This document shows positions 16,072 through 23,894 of a DNA stretch of 38,133 bases, one piece after another. The notes beneath the pieces are model-generated. The model searched no databases, was not told where the DNA came from, and was given only the letters and a program-made list of their open reading frames with translations. The translations under genes were made by a program, and so were the position numbers. The stretch spans positions 1-38,133 of the forward strand of contig JAHBWF010000069.1 in assembly GCA_019637105.1 (NCBI GenBank). Reading direction: 5' to 3'. How positions within the stretch are numbered: position 1 is the stretch's first letter; the number at the start of each line of letters is the position of its first letter. The stretch is from Labilithrix sp. Its GTDB lineage: Bacteria; Myxococcota_A; Polyangia; Polyangiales; Polyangiaceae.

Positions 16072-18293
16072 CGCGCCACCTCCGTCGTCGACGTGAGCAC
16101 GGCGGCCCCGCTCGCGCCGACGGCGTACGCGCGGAGCGCTCCGTCGGCGTCGGCGACGAAGACGCGTCCGCCGGACACGGCGACGCCCGACGCGGCGCCG
16201 GTGAACGCCTCGACCGCGAGCACCTCGGGCTCGGCGCCCGTGACGTCGACGCTGACGAGGTAGCTCTTGTAGAGGCTGCGATCGATGCCGACGACGTACA
16301 CGTGATCGCCGTCCGTGGCGGCGCCGGCGTAGGTCAGCGGCGGGAGCCCCGTCCTCTTCGCGCCGCCGGGGGCGTGGAGCACGAGGCCGACCGCGGGGCC
16401 GAGGCCCGCCACCTCGACGAGCCCGCGCGGGCTCGTGAGGAGGTGGCGCCGCGGCAGGCGCATCCGCCAGAGCGACGCGTCCAGGGCGTCCTCGGCGTCG
16501 AAGACGGCGTGCGCCGGCAGATCGACGCTCGCTCCTCCCGCGACGCGCGCCGCGGCGGGCCACTCGGGCGCGGCGTAGTAGACGGCCGCGGCGTCCGCGG
16601 CGACGCTGAGCGGCAGGTGCGCCGCGTGGGCCAGCGCGTGCCCCGCGCGGGCCCCGGTGTCGACGTCGATCACCTGGACGCCCAGCGTCGGCGACGCGAC
16701 GGCGATCTTCGAGGCGGAGACCGGCGCGATCGCGCTCGCCGCCGGGACGACGATCGGCGCGGCCGAGCCCTCGACCGTGAGGCCCGCGTCGCCGAGCGCG
16801 GCCCAGCGCCCGTCGCCGAGGAGCGTCACCGCGGTGCTCGCCTGGAGCGTCGCGTCTCCCGGCGTCGCCGCGCGGGTGAGCGCGCCGCTCGGCGCGACGA
16901 CGAAGACGCCCCCGCGCGGGCCCGCCGCGACGACGCGGTCCGCGCCCGCCGCGACGCCGAGGAGCGTGCGCGGCTCGTCGAAGCGCTGGACGATGGGCAG
17001 CGACGGATCGAGCGCGCTCCGCACGTCGACCGCGCGCACTCCGATCCGCCGCGCGTCGCCGAACGCGTAGACGCGGTCGCCCACCGGCAGCGTCTGGATC
17101 GGGTCCTTGCCCGGCGGCGGCGGCGCCCAGATCTTCTCCCACGGGACGACCTCCCACGGCGGCAGAGGCGAGCACGAGACGTCCGGGTCGTCCTCCGGCG
17201 GCGCCAGCGCCATCAGCGTCGAGCACGAGGCCTCGGGGCTCGAGGCGTCGACGGGCAGGACGCCCCACTCCCCGCCGGCGACGAAGAGCTTGCCGTCGTT
17301 CGCGCGGACGCCGCTCGCGTAGAACGACGGCGTGTCGACGAGCGTGCAGTTGCCGAGCACCGACGGCTCGAGGGGCTTCGTCACGTCGATCGCCACCGCG
17401 CCGTAGCGCCCCGCGGCGACGAACGCGACGTCGCCGACGAGCGTGACCTTCTTCGCCGGCGCGACGAGGCGATCCTTCACGATCGGCGCCGGCACCCACG
17501 CCTCGGCGACGACCTTCCCGGTCGACAGCTCGACCACGCGGAACGTGCTGCACGCCGCGACGTAGGCGTAGCCGCCGCGCGTCGCGACGCCCGCGCTGAA
17601 CCCGGGCAGCGACCACGAGCGCCGGACCGCCGGAGACGCGGGCGCGAGATCGACCTCGGCCAGCCCGGCGCGGCCCATCGCGACGTACGCCGTGTCGCCG
17701 CGCACCTCGACGTCGTACGCGCTCCCGGCGAGCGCGGTCGAGCGCGCGCGCTTCGGGGCCGCCGCGTTCGTCGCGTCGACCATGACGAGGCCGCTGGCGC
17801 CGGCGGCGAGCACGAGCTCGCTGCCGCGCCGGTCGACGGCGAGCGGAGTCCCGAGGCCCGTCAGGAGCGCCGCGCGCGACGAATCGGTCGGCTTCGAGAG
17901 ATCGAACGTCCAGAGGTGCGTCGCGTCGACGGCGAAGAGGTGGTCGCCGACGACCGCCCCGTCGCGGAACATCGGCGCGTGGAGCGAGTCCGGATCGTCG
18001 TTCCCCTCGCCGTCGCCGCAGACCTCGTCGACGAGGATCCACGAGACGCCCGCGCGGCCGCAGGTCTCCGTCTCGACGGGCTTCCACATCTGACCGGTGG
18101 GGGCCGGATCGCCTGGGGCCTTGCCGCGCTCGCCGTCGTCGCGCGGCGCGCCCCTGACGCTGCTCCCCCACGGGCCGCCGCCGGGGCCGCCGCAGCCGCC
18201 GTTGGTGGTGTTTGTGCTCGAGCCCGTATTGACGCTGCACGCGAGCAGGACGCCCGGCAGGAGCAAGAACGCACGTCGCCGTGAGATCCACAT
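16068..18293 (-). CDS. Large beta-propeller-like lipoprotein (LVIVD-type repeats)
   Basis: A 741-residue protein with a lipobox (LLAC, Cys 19), a Gly/Asn-rich linker and many blades of the form 'GDTAYVAMGRAGLAEVDL', 'GDVAFVAAGRYGAVAIDV' and 'GGRVFVADADGALRAYAV'. These resemble the LVIVD repeats of surface proteins and would fold into one or two beta-propellers. Scattered cysteine pairs (for example in VCGDGEG, CSTL and VSCSPLP) suggest disulfides. ATG 18293 has GGAGGG 5 nt upstream. It is the first gene of a coupled pair with an Ig-like lipoprotein; both are probably outer-membrane surface proteins. No enzyme motif was seen. Confidence 0.8.
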   Translation of the reverse strand: MWISRRRAFLLLPGVLLACSVNTGSSTNTTNGGCGGPGGGPWGSSVRGAPRDDGERGKAPGDPAPTGQMWKPVETETCGRAGVSWILVDEVCGDGEGNDDPDSLHAPMFRDGAVVGDHLFAVDATHLWTFDLSKPTDSSRAALLTGLGTPLAVDRRGSELVLAAGASGLVMVDATNAAAPKRARSTALAGSAYDVEVRGDTAYVAMGRAGLAEVDLAPASPAVRRSWSLPGFSAGVATRGGYAYVAACSTFRVVELSTGKVVAEAWVPAPIVKDRLVAPAKKVTLVGDVAFVAAGRYGAVAIDVTKPLEPSVLGNCTLVDTPSFYASGVRANDGKLFVAGGEWGVLPVDASSPEASCSTLMALAPPEDDPDVSCSPLPPWEVVPWEKIWAPPPPGKDPIQTLPVGDRVYAFGDARRIGVRAVDVRSALDPSLPIVQRFDEPRTLLGVAAGADRVVAAGPRGGVFVVAPSGALTRAATPGDATLQASTAVTLLGDGRWAALGDAGLTVEGSAAPIVVPAASAIAPVSASKIAVASPTLGVQVIDVDTGARAGHALAHAAHLPLSVAADAAAVYYAAPEWPAAARVAGGASVDLPAHAVFDAEDALDASLWRMRLPRRHLLTSPRGLVEVAGLGPAVGLVLHAPGGAKRTGLPPLTYAGAATDGDHVYVVGIDRSLYKSYLVSVDVTGAEPEVLAVEAFTGAASGVAVSGGRVFVADADGALRAYAVGASGAAVLTSTTEVAR

Positions 18294-18533
18294 GGGACCC
18301 TCCGAGGAAGGAAAGGAAGGAAGAACGTCGCGCGCCTCGCGCGGCGAGGCCGAGGCCGTCGCCGTGCCCGGAGCAAGCGGTCTGCCAACCCGCGACGAGG
18401 CACGCCGGCGCTCGTCATTTCGCGGCCCTCGAGCGGATCGCGCCGGCGCGCGCGCGACCGGCGACGGATGAGGTGTGACGCGAGGATCCTGGACGTGTGA
18501 AAGGGAGCAACAAGCCCGTTCGCTCCTCTTACG

Positions 18534-18833
18534 ATGGGAGCGGTGAGCGGCGCGCTGCAAACGGTCGGCGACGACGGGCCCGAGCGCTGCGCGTTCTGCG
18601 GCGCCGAGGCCGCCGGCCCGTGCGCGTCGTGCCACCGCTCGGTCTGCGGCGACTGCTGCACGCTCACGGAGGGCGGGGCGAGGACCTGGGCGATCTGCCT
18701 CGACTGCGATCGCAAGAAGGGCCGGTCGCTCGGCGGCGCCTGGCGGGGCATCGGCCTGTGGCTCGTCGGCCTCCTCGCGGCCCTCGCGGCGCTCGTCGCG
18801 CTGCTCGAGTGGCTCGCGCCGTCGTCGCCCTGA
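18534..18833 (+). CDS. Zinc-binding membrane microprotein (B-box-like, C-terminal TM)
   Basis: A 99-residue protein. Four cysteine pairs or knuckles (CAFC at 19-22, CASC at 30-33, CGDCC at 38-42, CLDC at 55-58) with His34 could bind two zinc ions in a B-box or RING-like arrangement. A single transmembrane helix follows at about 72-93 and the protein ends soon after, so it is probably tail-anchored with the zinc domain in the cytoplasm. Start ATG 18534 or the in-frame GTG 18543 are both possible; neither has a ribosome-binding site. It diverges from the propeller lipoprotein and ends in a hairpin shared with the next gene. No family was recognised with certainty. Confidence 0.68.
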   Translation: MGAVSGALQTVGDDGPERCAFCGAEAAGPCASCHRSVCGDCCTLTEGGARTWAICLDCDRKKGRSLGGAWRGIGLWLVGLLAALAALVALLEWLAPSSP

Positions 18834-18879
18834 TCGGCCGGGACCGGCCCGCGCCGAGGCCGCGGTCCTGCCCGATCAG
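18830..18879. terminator. Long bidirectional hairpin containing both stop codons
   Basis: The arms CTGATCGG (18830-18837) and CCGATCAG (18872-18879) pair perfectly, followed inward by GGACCG (18841-18846) and CGGTCC (18863-18868) and a GC-rich loop. The TGA of the microprotein (18831-18833) and the TGA of the VIT/vWA gene (18876-18878, minus) are each inside an outer arm. Convergent arrangement and stem length support a shared terminator; there is no T-tract. Confidence 0.65.
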
Positions 18880-21800
18880 CGGACGACGCCGAGATCGACG
18901 AACGCCTGATCGACCATGACGACGAACGGACGCTCGTCGAACGTGAGGTTGCCTTTGCCGTCGTGCTCGATCACCTCGAGCTTCCCCATCCCGTAGCCCA
19001 TCGGGCCGCGCGAGTAGTAGTGCGCCTCGAGCCGGTAGGGCGCGGCGCGCTTGGCCGCCGGCGCGCGGATCGTGAAGCACTCCGGCCCGTAGCCCGTGGT
19101 GACGTCCGCGTAGAGATCGCCGCCGCTCCGGAGGTGGGGCCGGCCGAAGTACGCGTGCCCGCCGCGCGCGTCGCGGATGTGGAAGTCGACGTCGTTGGCG
19201 TCGGTCTCCCAGCTCAAGACGAAGCGGAGCGACGGCTGGTCCTCGACGTGTCCGCCAGCCTCGCGCACGCGCCGCAGGATCTCGTCGCGCCGCGACGGCT
19301 CCGCCCGCGCCCAGGCGGCGGCGACGAGCCCGATGTCCTCGCGGAGGATCCGATCGACGCCGGCGAAGCGGTCGACCTCGTAGCCCCGGCGGATCGCCGC
19401 GAGGGCCGCGTCGAAGGCGCGCGCGTAGGCCTTCTTCCGGACGAGCGCGAACGTGAGCAGGCGGTGGCTCGACGGATGGTCGGGCCGATCGGCGGCGGCC
19501 TTCTCGAACGAGTCGATCGCGAGGTCGAGCGCCGCCGCGTCCTCGTTCGAGAGGCGCTCGAGGCGCTCTCCCGCGAAGCGCCGCAGGTCGGCGCGGTTCG
19601 AGAAGAGATCGAGGATCGAGCCGTAGGCGCGCGCGGCGAGCTCGCTCATCGCCTTCGCCTCGGCCGCCTCGCCGAGCGCGACGAGCGCGAGGACGTCGCC
19701 CGGCGCCTCGGCGCGCCAGGCGCGCGCGGTCGCGAGCGCCTCGTCGAGGCGCCCGACCTGGATCCGATCCATCACGGTCGCGAACCTGCCCTCGTAGGGA
19801 GGCCGGCCGTCGCGCGTCGGACCGTCGTCTTCGTCGCTCATCGGGTCCGCGGGGGCGACGGGCCGTCGCGCCGGCGGACCGGCGGTCGCGGCCGGCGCCG
19901 GGGGAGCGGCGCGCTCGGTCGTCGCGGGGCGGGATTGCCGCGGCCGGCGCGGCGGGACCGGTCGGCGACGACGCCGCGGGCCTCGGCGCTGCGCGGCGGG
20001 GGCGGCGCGGCGGCGCGGGGCGCCGAGGCCCCGCCGAGGGCCGCCCGGGCCGGCGCGGTCCGCGAGCTTCGTCGCCGGCGCCTCCGCGCGCGGCCTCGCG
20101 GGCGCGGGATGAGGCGCGGCGCTCCCGCGCAGCCGGTCGGCGGACGCGTCCTGCTTCTTCTCGACGGCGCCGCCCGCCCCCTCGCGCGTCAACGCGTCAC
20201 GGAGCACCGAGCTCGCCTCCGCCTCGTCGTCGGAGAGCTCGTCGCGGTCGGCGGGATCGAGGCCGCCGGGACGCACGAGCGGCAGCTTGACGAAGTCGGG
20301 TCGGCGGAGGCGGCGCACCGCGCCGTCCTGGACGGCGAGGATGTCGGCGAGCGACCGCCGATCGATCCCGTAGCGCGCGTAGTCCTGCTCGGTCTCGAGG
20401 ACGAGCATCGCCGTGTACGGCGTCATGATGCGCTGCCGCGTCGCGATGGAGACGATGCTCTTCTTCAGGCTCTCGTTCGACGTCGCCTCCCGCTCGAGCA
20501 TGCTCGTCACCTTCGCCTGCGCCACCGCGCGCTCGACGAGCGGCCGCTCGGTCACGCGCGTCGCGACCGCCTCGGCCGGGCGGCCGTCGATCGACACCGC
20601 GAGCTCCTTGCCCGCCGGGACCTCTGCGTAGATCGAGAACGCGTCGCCGGCCTGCGCGCCGTCGAGCCTCGACGGCCAGGCCCAGGTCGCGCCCTCGACC
20701 TTCACCGCGATGTTCGAGCGCGTGGCCTCGCCGAGCCGGCGGACGATCTCGCTCGGGTCGCGCGCCGCGTCGGCGACGACGCCGTCGCGCGCGAGGTTGC
20801 CGCGGACGATCCGCTGGAGCGCGGCGTCGTCGCGGATGCCGCCGACCGCCACCGCGTCGATCCGCTCGACCCCGGCGTCGCGCAGCGCGGCGACCTTGGG
20901 GACGAGCGCCTTGGGGTCCGCGGCGCCCGCCGTCGCGACGCCGTCCGACACCAGCACGACGCGCTTCGCTCCCGAGGCCTTGGCCGCCTCGCCCGCCCAG
21001 GCGAGGGCGCGCCCGAGATCGCTCGCGCCGAGCGCGCCGCGCTCGCGGATCTTCGCGAGCTCGCGCGCCCCCGCGTCCGCGGCGCGACCGGCGAACACCG
21101 GGGCGACCGTCTGATCGAAGCACGCGACGGACACCGTGCCGCCGCCCTGCGCGACGCGCTCGACGATCCGGCCCACGAGCTCGACCTCGGCGTCGAACCC
21201 GAGCGCGCGCGACGCGCTCGTGTCCACGAGGACGACGGCCGACGTCAGGGGCTCGGGCCTCGGCGCGGTCTCGGGGCGGACGCGGAGGATCGCGAGCTCG
21301 CCGCTCCGCACGGCGCTCGCGCGCCGCGTCCCGTCTCCGTCGCCCTCGAAGGCGCGGAGGTCGACCACGTAGTCGGAGCGGGGCGTCGTGTTGCGCAGGG
21401 ACAGGGGCGGCGGCGCCCCCGCCGCCCCGACGACCTTCACGTCCACGCCGAGCGCGCCGAGCTCGGGCAACCCGCGGAGCGGCAGGACCCAGCGACCGTC
21501 GTTTCGCTCCTCGACGTACGCGACCACGATCTCCTTCATGGCGCGCGGCGCGATGGGGAAGACGCGCGCGGAGAACTCGTTGCCCGCCGACCTCTCCATC
21601 AGCGCCGGGTCTTGCTTGCGGTGGAGGAAGTCCTCGTAGGCGCGGCGCGCCGCCTCGAGCTCGACGACCTCCCCCTCCTGCCACGCGTCGCCGATCTTCA
21701 TGGCGAAGCGGCCGAGCGACGCGCCCTGCGGGAGGGTGATGCGGAAGGTGCCCTCGAGCACGCGGTCCTGCGGGTTCTCGAACGCGAGCCGCATCTCCGT

Positions 21801-22043
21801 GAAGGCGAGCGGCCCGTCGACGACGGCCTGGACGTGCAGCGCGGCGAGCCGGAGGCCGGTCCCGTCCGACGCGGTCAGCGCGAGCGGCGCCTCGCGGACC
21901 GCGAAACCGACCGAGGAGACGCCTCCGGCGCCGCCCGGCGCCTCGCGCGCGGTGGGCGGGGTCGCAGGGGGTGACGCGCGGTGGCAGCTCACCGCGGCGA
22001 GCAACGTGACCGCGGCGAGGACGAGTCGAGAGGTTCGCTTCAT
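18876..22043 (-). CDS. VIT/vWA/TPR/DUF2135 multidomain lipoprotein
   Basis: A 1055-residue exported protein with lipobox AVSC (Cys 20). In order: a VIT (inter-alpha-trypsin inhibitor) domain at about 45-180 with FENPQDRVLEGTFRITLP; a vWA domain at about 265-430 whose MIDAS starts DTSAS; a region with TRQRIMTPYTAMLVLE at about 540, usual after VIT-vWA; a Pro/Arg/Ala-rich linker at about 628-734; TPR-like helices at about 750-930; and a C-terminal DUF2135-like (YfaP) domain at about 936-1055 (FVLSWETDANDVDFHI). It probably mediates metal-dependent protein contacts in the envelope. ATG 22043 has GGAG upstream. The linker has poorer codon bias and may hide sequencing indels. It lies downstream of the TlpA lipoprotein gene and may be co-transcribed. 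Confidence 0.85.
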   Translation of the reverse strand: MKRTSRLVLAAVTLLAAVSCHRASPPATPPTAREAPGGAGGVSSVGFAVREAPLALTASDGTGLRLAALHVQAVVDGPLAFTEMRLAFENPQDRVLEGTFRITLPQGASLGRFAMKIGDAWQEGEVVELEAARRAYEDFLHRKQDPALMERSAGNEFSARVFPIAPRAMKEIVVAYVEERNDGRWVLPLRGLPELGALGVDVKVVGAAGAPPPLSLRNTTPRSDYVVDLRAFEGDGDGTRRASAVRSGELAILRVRPETAPRPEPLTSAVVLVDTSASRALGFDAEVELVGRIVERVAQGGGTVSVACFDQTVAPVFAGRAADAGARELAKIRERGALGASDLGRALAWAGEAAKASGAKRVVLVSDGVATAGAADPKALVPKVAALRDAGVERIDAVAVGGIRDDAALQRIVRGNLARDGVVADAARDPSEIVRRLGEATRSNIAVKVEGATWAWPSRLDGAQAGDAFSIYAEVPAGKELAVSIDGRPAEAVATRVTERPLVERAVAQAKVTSMLEREATSNESLKKSIVSIATRQRIMTPYTAMLVLETEQDYARYGIDRRSLADILAVQDGAVRRLRRPDFVKLPLVRPGGLDPADRDELSDDEAEASSVLRDALTREGAGGAVEKKQDASADRLRGSAAPHPAPARPRAEAPATKLADRAGPGGPRRGLGAPRRRAAPAAQRRGPRRRRRPVPPRRPRQSRPATTERAAPPAPAATAGPPARRPVAPADPMSDEDDGPTRDGRPPYEGRFATVMDRIQVGRLDEALATARAWRAEAPGDVLALVALGEAAEAKAMSELAARAYGSILDLFSNRADLRRFAGERLERLSNEDAAALDLAIDSFEKAAADRPDHPSSHRLLTFALVRKKAYARAFDAALAAIRRGYEVDRFAGVDRILREDIGLVAAAWARAEPSRRDEILRRVREAGGHVEDQPSLRFVLSWETDANDVDFHIRDARGGHAYFGRPHLRSGGDLYADVTTGYGPECFTIRAPAAKRAAPYRLEAHYYSRGPMGYGMGKLEVIEHDGKGNLTFDERPFVVMVDQAFVDLGVVR

Positions 22044-22205
22044 CGGGGGCTCCGGCGCAGGCGCGGCGCGCGCGCTGGAGCCCCTGCGTACGGATGACCT
22101 CTCGCGAAGATCTGCCTCCGGCGCGCGCGGCGGACGAGCGGCCGCCCCGCGGGACGCCCCGGCGATGGGCTGCGCCCACCGCGACCGACCGCGCCGCCGG
22201 CGGCG

Positions 22206-23003
22206 TTACTTCTTCTTCTTCGTCGCCTTCTTGCCGCCCTTCTTCGCCGCCTTCTTGCCGCCCTTCTTCGCCGCCTTCTTCTTCGGGGGCGGCGGCGGGG
22301 CGTCGGCCTCGTCGTCCTCGCTCGCGCCGCTCGCGGTCGCGGGCTCGCTCGCGTTGTCGCTGCCGTGCTCGTCGTCCGACTCGCGCGGCGCGTCCCGCGC
22401 CGAGTCGTCCTTGTCGTTCTTCGCGACCCGGGTGTCGCCGGCGGGGGCGTCCTCGTGGATCGAGGCGACCTCCTTCTCCATCTCCTTCGTCTCGCCGTCG
22501 TGATAGCCGGCGTGGATGAAGCGGACCTTGCCGTTGCCGTCGACGATGAACGTCGTCGGCATGTTCTTGACGTTCCACCGGCTCGCGATGGCGTGATCGC
22601 TGTCCCAGCCGATGTTGAACGTCGCGCCGTTCTCACGGGCGAACTCGAGGATGCCCTTCTCCTCGTCGTCGACCGAGATGCCGATCACCTCGGCCTTGTC
22701 GCCGAGGCGCTTCGACAGCTCCTCGAGCTTCGGGAACGACGCGCGACACGGCTCGCACCACGTCGCCCAGAAGTCGATGATGAGCACCTTTCCCTGCTTC
22801 GCCTCGAGCGAGATCTCGCCCTTGCCGTTGAGGGACTGGATCGAAAGATCCGGCGCCTGCTTGCCGATCTCGGCGGGTCCTCCCCCTCCTCCCGACTCGT
22901 CCGCCGCGCTCCGCGCCCCCTTCTCCCCCGATCCGCCGCAGCCAGCGAGGGCCGTGAGCGCGAGGAGGACTGCGACACCGAATCGACTGGGCAGGACCGT
23001 CAT
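22206..23003 (-). CDS. TlpA-family thioredoxin lipoprotein with histone-H1-like lysine tail
   Basis: A 265-residue protein: signal peptide with lipobox LAGC (Cys 22), a Gly/Ser linker, a thioredoxin-fold domain at about 45-185 with active site WCEPC (C83, C86) and cis-Pro P149 (KNMPTTF), and then an unusual tail. The tail is first highly acidic and Ser/Ala-rich (about 186-234), then PPPPP, then a run of KKAAKKGGKK units to the end (241-265, about 16 Lys). The core resembles periplasmic thiol-disulfide oxidoreductases that reduce or resolve disulfides. ATG 23003 has GGAGAGG upstream. The tail resembles histone H1 or HU C-termini; in an exported protein it might bind anionic polymer or peptidoglycan (inference). 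Confidence 0.88.
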   Translation of the reverse strand: MTVLPSRFGVAVLLALTALAGCGGSGEKGARSAADESGGGGGPAEIGKQAPDLSIQSLNGKGEISLEAKQGKVLIIDFWATWCEPCRASFPKLEELSKRLGDKAEVIGISVDDEEKGILEFARENGATFNIGWDSDHAIASRWNVKNMPTTFIVDGNGKVRFIHAGYHDGETKEMEKEVASIHEDAPAGDTRVAKNDKDDSARDAPRESDDEHGSDNASEPATASGASEDDEADAPPPPPKKKAAKKGGKKAAKKGGKKATKKKK

Positions 23004-23142
23004 GTGAGTGAAACCTCTCCGCGTCCGGAGCTCGCAAGAATCGAGCGCGTGCTCGAAACCGCCGTGACGCCCCTCGAATCGTACCGTCTCTTTCGGCTGG
23101 TCACCGCACCGTCCGCCTCGCCCGCCGTTGCGCAACGAGCCG

Positions 23143-23191
23143 GTATCCCGTGTTTCCAAGGTGGTTGGATGTACCTCCAGATACGGGATAC
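23143..23191. repeat. Inverted repeat with 9-bp perfect arms
   Basis: GTATCCCGT (23143-23151) and ACGGGATAC (23183-23191) form perfect arms 31 nt apart in the 287-bp divergent region between the TlpA lipoprotein and the cysteine-rich secreted protein. CCAAGG (23156-23161) pairs in the same way with CCTTGG (23208-23213). The stretch is less GC-rich than its surroundings. It could be an operator, a 5'-leader structure or a remnant of a mobile element; nothing decides between them. Confidence 0.5.
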
Positions 23192-23290
23192 TCGCATGAC
23201 GGCACCTCCTTGGAGAGGAACTAACCATCGGAATTCATTCAATCCTCGACCACTTCGAGCGACCGGCACGGACCTCGCTCATGCGGAGGC

Positions 23291-23800
23291 ATGCCTTCTC
23301 CCGGACGCCTCCTTCTCCTCGGCAGCCTCCTTCTCACCGTCGGTACGGCCGCGTGCGCGACCGACGTGGACGACGACGACGCGATCGACGGCGAGGAGAT
23401 CGCCGAGAGCGAAGAGGCGCTGACGAACCGGTCGGTGAGCTTGAAGTACGAGGGCACCTGCGAGTTCCTCCGCGCGTGCTCGCGCTGGTCGCGCGGCCTC
23501 CCCGAGGGCAACGTCCTTTGGGGGTGCAGCGCGGAGAACACGCTCCAGAGCGACGGGCAACGCTACGGCGCGTGCGAGGACGAGGGGCTGTGGGTGGCGG
23601 GGCCGACGCGCGCGTATTGCGGCAAGACCGCGAAGATCTGCAAGGGGGGCGTCTGCGTGGAGGCGAAGGTCAAGGACGTCAGCGTCAGCCGCGACTGGGA
23701 GGCGTCGAACGGCGTCCTCGCGGCGCTGAACCTGCCGTACGGCCTCACCGGTCAGTGCAGCGGCTACGGCGGCGGGCGCGTGACGGTCTCGACGAACTGA
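23291..23800 (+). CDS. Cysteine-rich exported protein, possibly expansin/barwin-like
   Basis: A 169-residue product with a hydrophobic N-terminal signal ending near TAAC (weak lipobox, otherwise signal peptidase I). A very acidic spacer (DVDDDDAIDGEEIAESEEAL) follows, and then a domain with nine cysteines. The second half (YCGKTAKICKGGVCVEAKV, then a helix with VLAALNLPYG and GGGRVTVS) recalls double-psi beta-barrel proteins of the RlpA/expansin/barwin type, but the match is weak. GGAGG lies just before ATG 23291 with unusually short spacing. It ends at small GC hairpins (23801-23815) facing the large vWA gene. Confidence 0.6.
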   Translation: MPSPGRLLLLGSLLLTVGTAACATDVDDDDAIDGEEIAESEEALTNRSVSLKYEGTCEFLRACSRWSRGLPEGNVLWGCSAENTLQSDGQRYGACEDEGLWVAGPTRAYCGKTAKICKGGVCVEAKVKDVSVSRDWEASNGVLAALNLPYGLTGQCSGYGGGRVTVSTN

Positions 23801-23880
23801 CCCGCCGACGACGGGTCGCGCGCGCGCCGCTCGCGCGCGGCGACGCGCTCGTGGGACGGCGCGCTCGGGCGCGCTCGGGC
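23801..23880. terminator. GC hairpins and a 10-bp tandem repeat between convergent genes
   Basis: Right after the stop at 23800, CCCG-ccgacga-CGGG can fold (23801-23815), followed by self-complementary CGCGCGC runs at about 23817-23840. A perfect tandem duplication of GCGCTCGGGC lies at 23861-23880. The region separates two convergent genes and probably ends transcription of one or both. Stem strength is judged by eye. Confidence 0.4.
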
Positions 23881-23894
23881 GCGGCGGGCGGCGC

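Noticed and set aside
18963-21974. 1003-codon plus-strand open frame
   Set aside because: Antisense shadow of the VIT/vWA lipoprotein; Arg/Asp/Leu-biased, no domain.
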